Shown one piece after another: positions 58,931 to 61,313 of a stretch of DNA of 61,313 bases. The DNA is from Aeromicrobium sp. (lineage in GTDB: Bacteria > Actinomycetota > Actinomycetes > Propionibacteriales > Nocardioidaceae), in assembly GCF_014378035.1 (NCBI RefSeq), contig NZ_JACMOM010000291.1, forward strand, positions 1-61,313, written 5' to 3'. Each line of letters opens with the position of its first letter. The stretch's first letter is position 1. Under the pieces are notes generated by a model, which was not told where the DNA came from, searched no databases, and worked only from the letters and a program-made list of their open reading frames with translations. The position numbers were made by a program, and so were the translations under genes.

Positions 58931-59374
58931 ATGACTTCCGTTCGCCTCCTCGACATCCGAGACACACCCCTGAGCCTCGACGAGGTCTACGCCGAGGTGA
59001 CCGATCCGGCCGCTGGCGGTATCTGCCTTTTCGTCGGCACGGTGCGCGAAGAGGACGAGGGGAAGCCCGTGTCGTCGCTCGGCTACTCGTCGCACCCCAC
59101 CGCCGTCGCGCGCCTGCGGGAGGTGGCCGAACGCATTGCGGCCGAGTGCGAGGTGGTGGCCCTCGCGGGCGTCCATCGGGTCGGCGACCTCGTCGTCGGA
59201 GACCTCGCGGTCGTCGTGGCGGCGTCGGCGGCGCATCGCGCGCAGGCCTTTGAGGCATGCCGACGACTGATCGACGAGCTCAAGACCGATGTGCCGGTGT
59301 GGAAGCACCAGACGTTCTCCTCCGGCGACGCCGAGTGGGTCGGGTCCGAGGGCGGGCCGGGCGGGCGGGCGTAG
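58931..59374 (+). CDS. moaE: Molybdopterin synthase catalytic subunit MoaE
   Basis: Large subunit of molybdopterin synthase, 147 residues; inserts sulfur from MoaD thiocarboxylate into cyclic pyranopterin phosphate. The catalytic lysine motif is VPVWKHQTFSSGDAEWVGSE near 123-142, and the early loop GGICLFVGTVREEDEG near 29-44 and HRVGDLVVGDLAVVVAASAA near 83-102 are also standard. A MoaD gene is not next to it; MoeZ (40.8 kb) could charge it. The molybdoenzymes at 22.4 kb and 33.5 kb would use the cofactor. TAGGCT lies 10 nt before the ATG. Confidence 0.92.
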   Translation: MTSVRLLDIRDTPLSLDEVYAEVTDPAAGGICLFVGTVREEDEGKPVSSLGYSSHPTAVARLREVAERIAAECEVVALAGVHRVGDLVVGDLAVVVAASAAHRAQAFEACRRLIDELKTDVPVWKHQTFSSGDAEWVGSEGGPGGRA

Positions 59375-59389
59375 GTTGCCGGCACTGAC

Positions 59390-59395
59390 TACTCT
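59390..59395 (+). promoter_or_regulatory. Probable -10 box, PDZ/Lon protease gene
   Basis: TACTCT ends 6 nt before the GTG at 59402, in line with a leaderless message. Confidence 0.4.
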
Positions 59396-59401
59396 TTGCG
59401 T

Positions 59402-60472
59402 GTGTCCGACCCGTCAACGCTGAGCCGTCGTTACTCGACCATGGTCGTTGCGGCGCTGGCACTCATTGCGCTGACGTGCGTCGCGTTCCTCGTGCCGGTG
59501 CCTTACGTCACGATGCGTCCCGGCCCGGCGTTCAACACGCTCGGCGACTTCGACGGCAAGCCGATGTTCACCTTCGGCAAGGACGTCAAGACCTACCCGA
59601 CGTCGGGGTCGCTGGACTTCACGACGGTGTCCGTCACGCGGGCCGACTCCCACGTGCCGCTGGCCGATGCGATCTCTGGCTTCTTCAACAGCGACGTCGC
59701 TGTCGTGCCGAAGTCGCTGATCTACCCTGACGATCAGTCGGCCACGCAGTCGACGGCTGAGTCTGCTGCTCAGCTCACCGGTTCCAAGGATTCGTCGCGC
59801 GTCGCCGCGCTGCGTGCGGCCGGCTACAAGGTCACCGGGACGACGACGATCGGCGGGGTCGTCAAGGGTGGTGCCGCCGCCGGCAAGCTTCGTGCGGCTG
59901 ACCTCGTGACGGCGGTCGACGGCACGAAGGTCTTGACCCCTGCAGACACCATCAAGGCCGTCGGTGCCCACAAGCCCGGCGACACCGTGCGCCTGACGAT
60001 CCGGCGCAAGGGCGTCACGCAGGACATCCCGCTGGTCACACGCCCCGACGCAAAGGATCCCTCCCTGCCGCGGGTCGGCGTCACGCTCGGCACCACCTAC
60101 CGCTACCCCTTCAAGATCGACAACAACGTCGGCCGCGAGATCGGTGGTCCGAGTGCGGGCACGATGTTCGCCCTGGCGATCTACGACAAGCTCACGCCCG
60201 GTGAGCTCACCGGCGGTCGCAAGGTCGCGGGTACGGGAGAAATGGCAGACGACGGCACGGTCGGCCCCATCGGAGGCATCCGGCAGAAGATGGCCGGTGC
60301 CTCGAAGGCCGGCGCCAAGATCTTCCTCGTCCCGGCTACCAACTGTTCCGAGGCCACCGACGGTGACGACGATGGCCTCATGCTGGTCAAGATCTCCACG
60401 CTCAAGGACGCGATCTCCTCGCTGGAAAAGCTGGCCAAGGACGCCAAGGCAACGGTGCCCTCATGCAGCTGA
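59402..60472 (+). CDS. YlbL-type PDZ/Lon-protease domain protein
   Basis: Membrane-anchored protein of 356 residues. Segment 1 is a membrane helix at about 15-35 (MVVAALALIALTCVAFLVPV), then a PDZ domain at about 125-220 (GVVKGGAAAGKLRAADLVTA, DTVRLTIRRKGVTQDIPLVT), then a Lon-type S16 peptidase domain at about 220-340 with the catalytic Ser in EIGGPSAGTMFALAIYDKLT near 243-262 and the Lys in GGIRQKMAGASKAGAKIFLV near 293. The GTG at 59402 is chosen; a TTG at 59396 is also in frame. It is coupled to the next gene by TGATG. Confidence 0.92.
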   Translation: MSDPSTLSRRYSTMVVAALALIALTCVAFLVPVPYVTMRPGPAFNTLGDFDGKPMFTFGKDVKTYPTSGSLDFTTVSVTRADSHVPLADAISGFFNSDVAVVPKSLIYPDDQSATQSTAESAAQLTGSKDSSRVAALRAAGYKVTGTTTIGGVVKGGAAAGKLRAADLVTAVDGTKVLTPADTIKAVGAHKPGDTVRLTIRRKGVTQDIPLVTRPDAKDPSLPRVGVTLGTTYRYPFKIDNNVGREIGGPSAGTMFALAIYDKLTPGELTGGRKVAGTGEMADDGTVGPIGGIRQKMAGASKAGAKIFLVPATNCSEATDGDDDGLMLVKISTLKDAISSLEKLAKDAKATVPSCS

Positions 60473-60972
60473 TGCCTGACTCTCCTCTGCGGCGGGTTGC
60501 GCTCGAGGTCGAGGCGCACGTCACCGCTGAGGGCTGGGACCAGAAGCCGCGCCTGTTCGCGCTCGTCACCACCGCAGATCTCATCGCCCACGAGCCCGAT
60601 CTCGCCAAACAGCTCGACCCGCAGCCGGGCGGCATCACGCCCGTCGAGCAGGAGCTTCCCGACGATCGTGAGCTGGAGGACCTCTTGACCGACATCGTCT
60701 GGCCCGAGTCGGTCACGGGTTGCGCAGTCGTCGTCGAGCGCATCATGCTCCCACCCGAGGCGGAGGAGTCCCTTCCGGACGACCCCGACGAGCTGTTCGC
60801 CGTCGCCGCGGCGCACCCCGACCGACGAGAAGTACGTCTCGTTGCGGCAGTTACCCGTGACGGTGCCGCACACAGCGCCGTTCGCGTCCGTACGCCAGAG
60901 GACGCAGAGCTGCTTGAAGGTCCCGATCTGGTCCCCGGGCTGATCGAGCACCTTCGCCGGACTCTGGCATAG
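60472..60972 (+). CDS. PPA1309-family protein
   Basis: Protein of 166 residues of the PPA1309 family, which is restricted to actinobacteria and of unknown function. It opens MPDSPLRRVALEVEAHVTAE and GWDQKPRLFALVTTADLIAH, the conserved N-terminus; acidic segments (EQELPDDRELEDLL) follow, and REVRLVAAVTRDGAAHSAVR closes the domain. The ATG at 60472 overlaps the previous stop (TGATG), preferred over an in-frame ATG 9 nt upstream. It sits between the PDZ/Lon protease and UPF0182 genes, a typical actinobacterial order. Confidence 0.85.
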   Translation: MPDSPLRRVALEVEAHVTAEGWDQKPRLFALVTTADLIAHEPDLAKQLDPQPGGITPVEQELPDDRELEDLLTDIVWPESVTGCAVVVERIMLPPEAEESLPDDPDELFAVAAAHPDRREVRLVAAVTRDGAAHSAVRVRTPEDAELLEGPDLVPGLIEHLRRTLA

Positions 60973-61001
60973 AGTCTAATCACCGCCTAACCAGGAGCCA
61001 C

Positions 61002-61313
61002 GTGAGCGACATTTTTGGAACACCCCGACCCCGGCAGCCCAGCAAGGGCTCCGACAGTCGCAAGCGCGTGCTCGTCCCAACGTTGGTCACCCTCGCGGTT
61101 CTCCTCTTCCTTGGCTCGATCTTCACCAGCGTCTGGACTGACCGGCTCTGGTTCAAGTCCGTCGGCTACGGCGACGTCTTCCGCAGCGTGCTCCTGGCGA
61201 GGGTCGCCCTGTTCTTCATCCTCGGGCTGATCTTCGGTCTCTTCGTGGTGGCCAACCTCTACGTCGCCTACCGCTCGCGCCCCGAGACGGTGCCGATGCG
61301 ACGCGACGACCCC
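61002..61313 (+). CDS. UPF0182 membrane protein, partial
   Basis: The first 104 residues of a large membrane protein of the UPF0182 family (Rv3193c-like, from memory). The GTG at 61002 follows CCAGGAG. The visible part has a basic N-terminus (GTPRPRQPSKGSDSRKRVLV), one membrane helix (LVTLAVLLFLGSIFTSVW), the family phrase TDRLWFKSVGYGDVFRSVLL and a second helix (VALFFILGLIFGLFVVANLY). The rest lies beyond the right edge. The function of the family is not known; some members have been linked to envelope processes. Confidence 0.9.
   Translation, partial: MSDIFGTPRPRQPSKGSDSRKRVLVPTLVTLAVLLFLGSIFTSVWTDRLWFKSVGYGDVFRSVLLARVALFFILGLIFGLFVVANLYVAYRSRPETVPMRRDDP

Noticed and set aside
1-61313. CRISPR array, prophage, transposon or toxin-antitoxin system
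   Set aside because: I saw no regularly spaced repeats, integrase, transposase, phage structural genes or paired small toxin/antitoxin genes.
1-61313. tRNA or rRNA genes
   Set aside because: Gaps between genes are short and none shows a cloverleaf with a GGTTCRA-type arm; the three-way structure at 27.8 kb lacks these.

Overview
This window is high-GC chromosomal DNA from an actinobacterium, probably a member of the Nocardioidaceae or a close relative (inference from gene content and order). Pointers include AdnA/AdnB, mycoredoxin, UvrD2, MoeZ, DUF3107 beside a TetR regulator, DUF3117 and PPA1309-family genes, many GTG starts, and TAnnnT -10 boxes placed 6-7 nt before start codons. I found about 60 genes, densely packed on both strands. 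I saw no rRNA, tRNA, CRISPR array, prophage or insertion sequence.

Layout. 0-6.6 kb: acyl-CoA carboxylase beta subunit (cut by the left edge), birA, a PH-domain membrane protein, a class III nucleotide cyclase, purK-purE, a PNPOx-fold protein and an unknown gene. 6.6-11.8 kb: an acyl-CoA dehydrogenase with a palindromic operator, a VOC protein, dapE, a LOG-family protein, tag and a small coiled-coil membrane protein. 11.8-20.7 kb: enoyl-CoA hydratase, DUF3117, an O-methyltransferase, the sigE/anti-sigma pair with a SigE-type promoter, tatB, mrp, an ABC-F ATPase, and the DUF1003/PRC-MgtE_N-CBS pair. 20.7-26.4 kb: an OFA-type MFS carrier convergent with an FdhF/YdeP-type molybdoenzyme, an unknown gene and an HSL-family esterase. 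26.4-32.7 kb: WS/DGAT acyltransferase, EamA transporter, second acyl-CoA dehydrogenase, stress protein, MaoC hydratase, histidine phosphatase and PHP phosphoesterase. 32.8-35.7 kb: a start/stop-overlapping operon of SDR, alpha/beta hydrolase, sulfite-oxidase-like protein and flavin reductase. 35.8-41 kb: ParA, an L,D-transpeptidase whose frame is broken at a G8 run, a DEAD-box helicase, a ferritin-like protein, DUF3107 and a FasR-like TetR regulator. 40.8-53 kb: moeZ and a genome-maintenance stretch (ATL protein, AdnA, AdnB, NudC, mycoredoxin, UvrD2). 53-61.3 kb: a kinase, an ABC1-family protein, an orphan TOMM-leader-binding-like protein, DUF5679, a DnaA-box cluster, a YgjP-type peptidase, NUDIX, DUF2342, moaE, a PDZ/Lon protease, PPA1309 and the start of a UPF0182 protein.

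Themes. Acyl-CoA and lipid metabolism recurs (carboxylase, BirA, two dehydrogenases, two hydratases, WS/DGAT, esterase, FasR-like regulator). An 11-bp motif is shared between the operator of the first acyl-CoA dehydrogenase and the promoter of the TetR gene 34 kb away, which suggests one regulon. Most of the window is conserved actinobacterial backbone. The most unusual items are the DnaA-box cluster at 56.35-56.52 kb, the shared TetR motif, the G8-broken transpeptidase, the nested inverted repeats at 27.8-27.9 kb, the orphan TOMM-type protein, and three genes that seem to lack a standard start codon.
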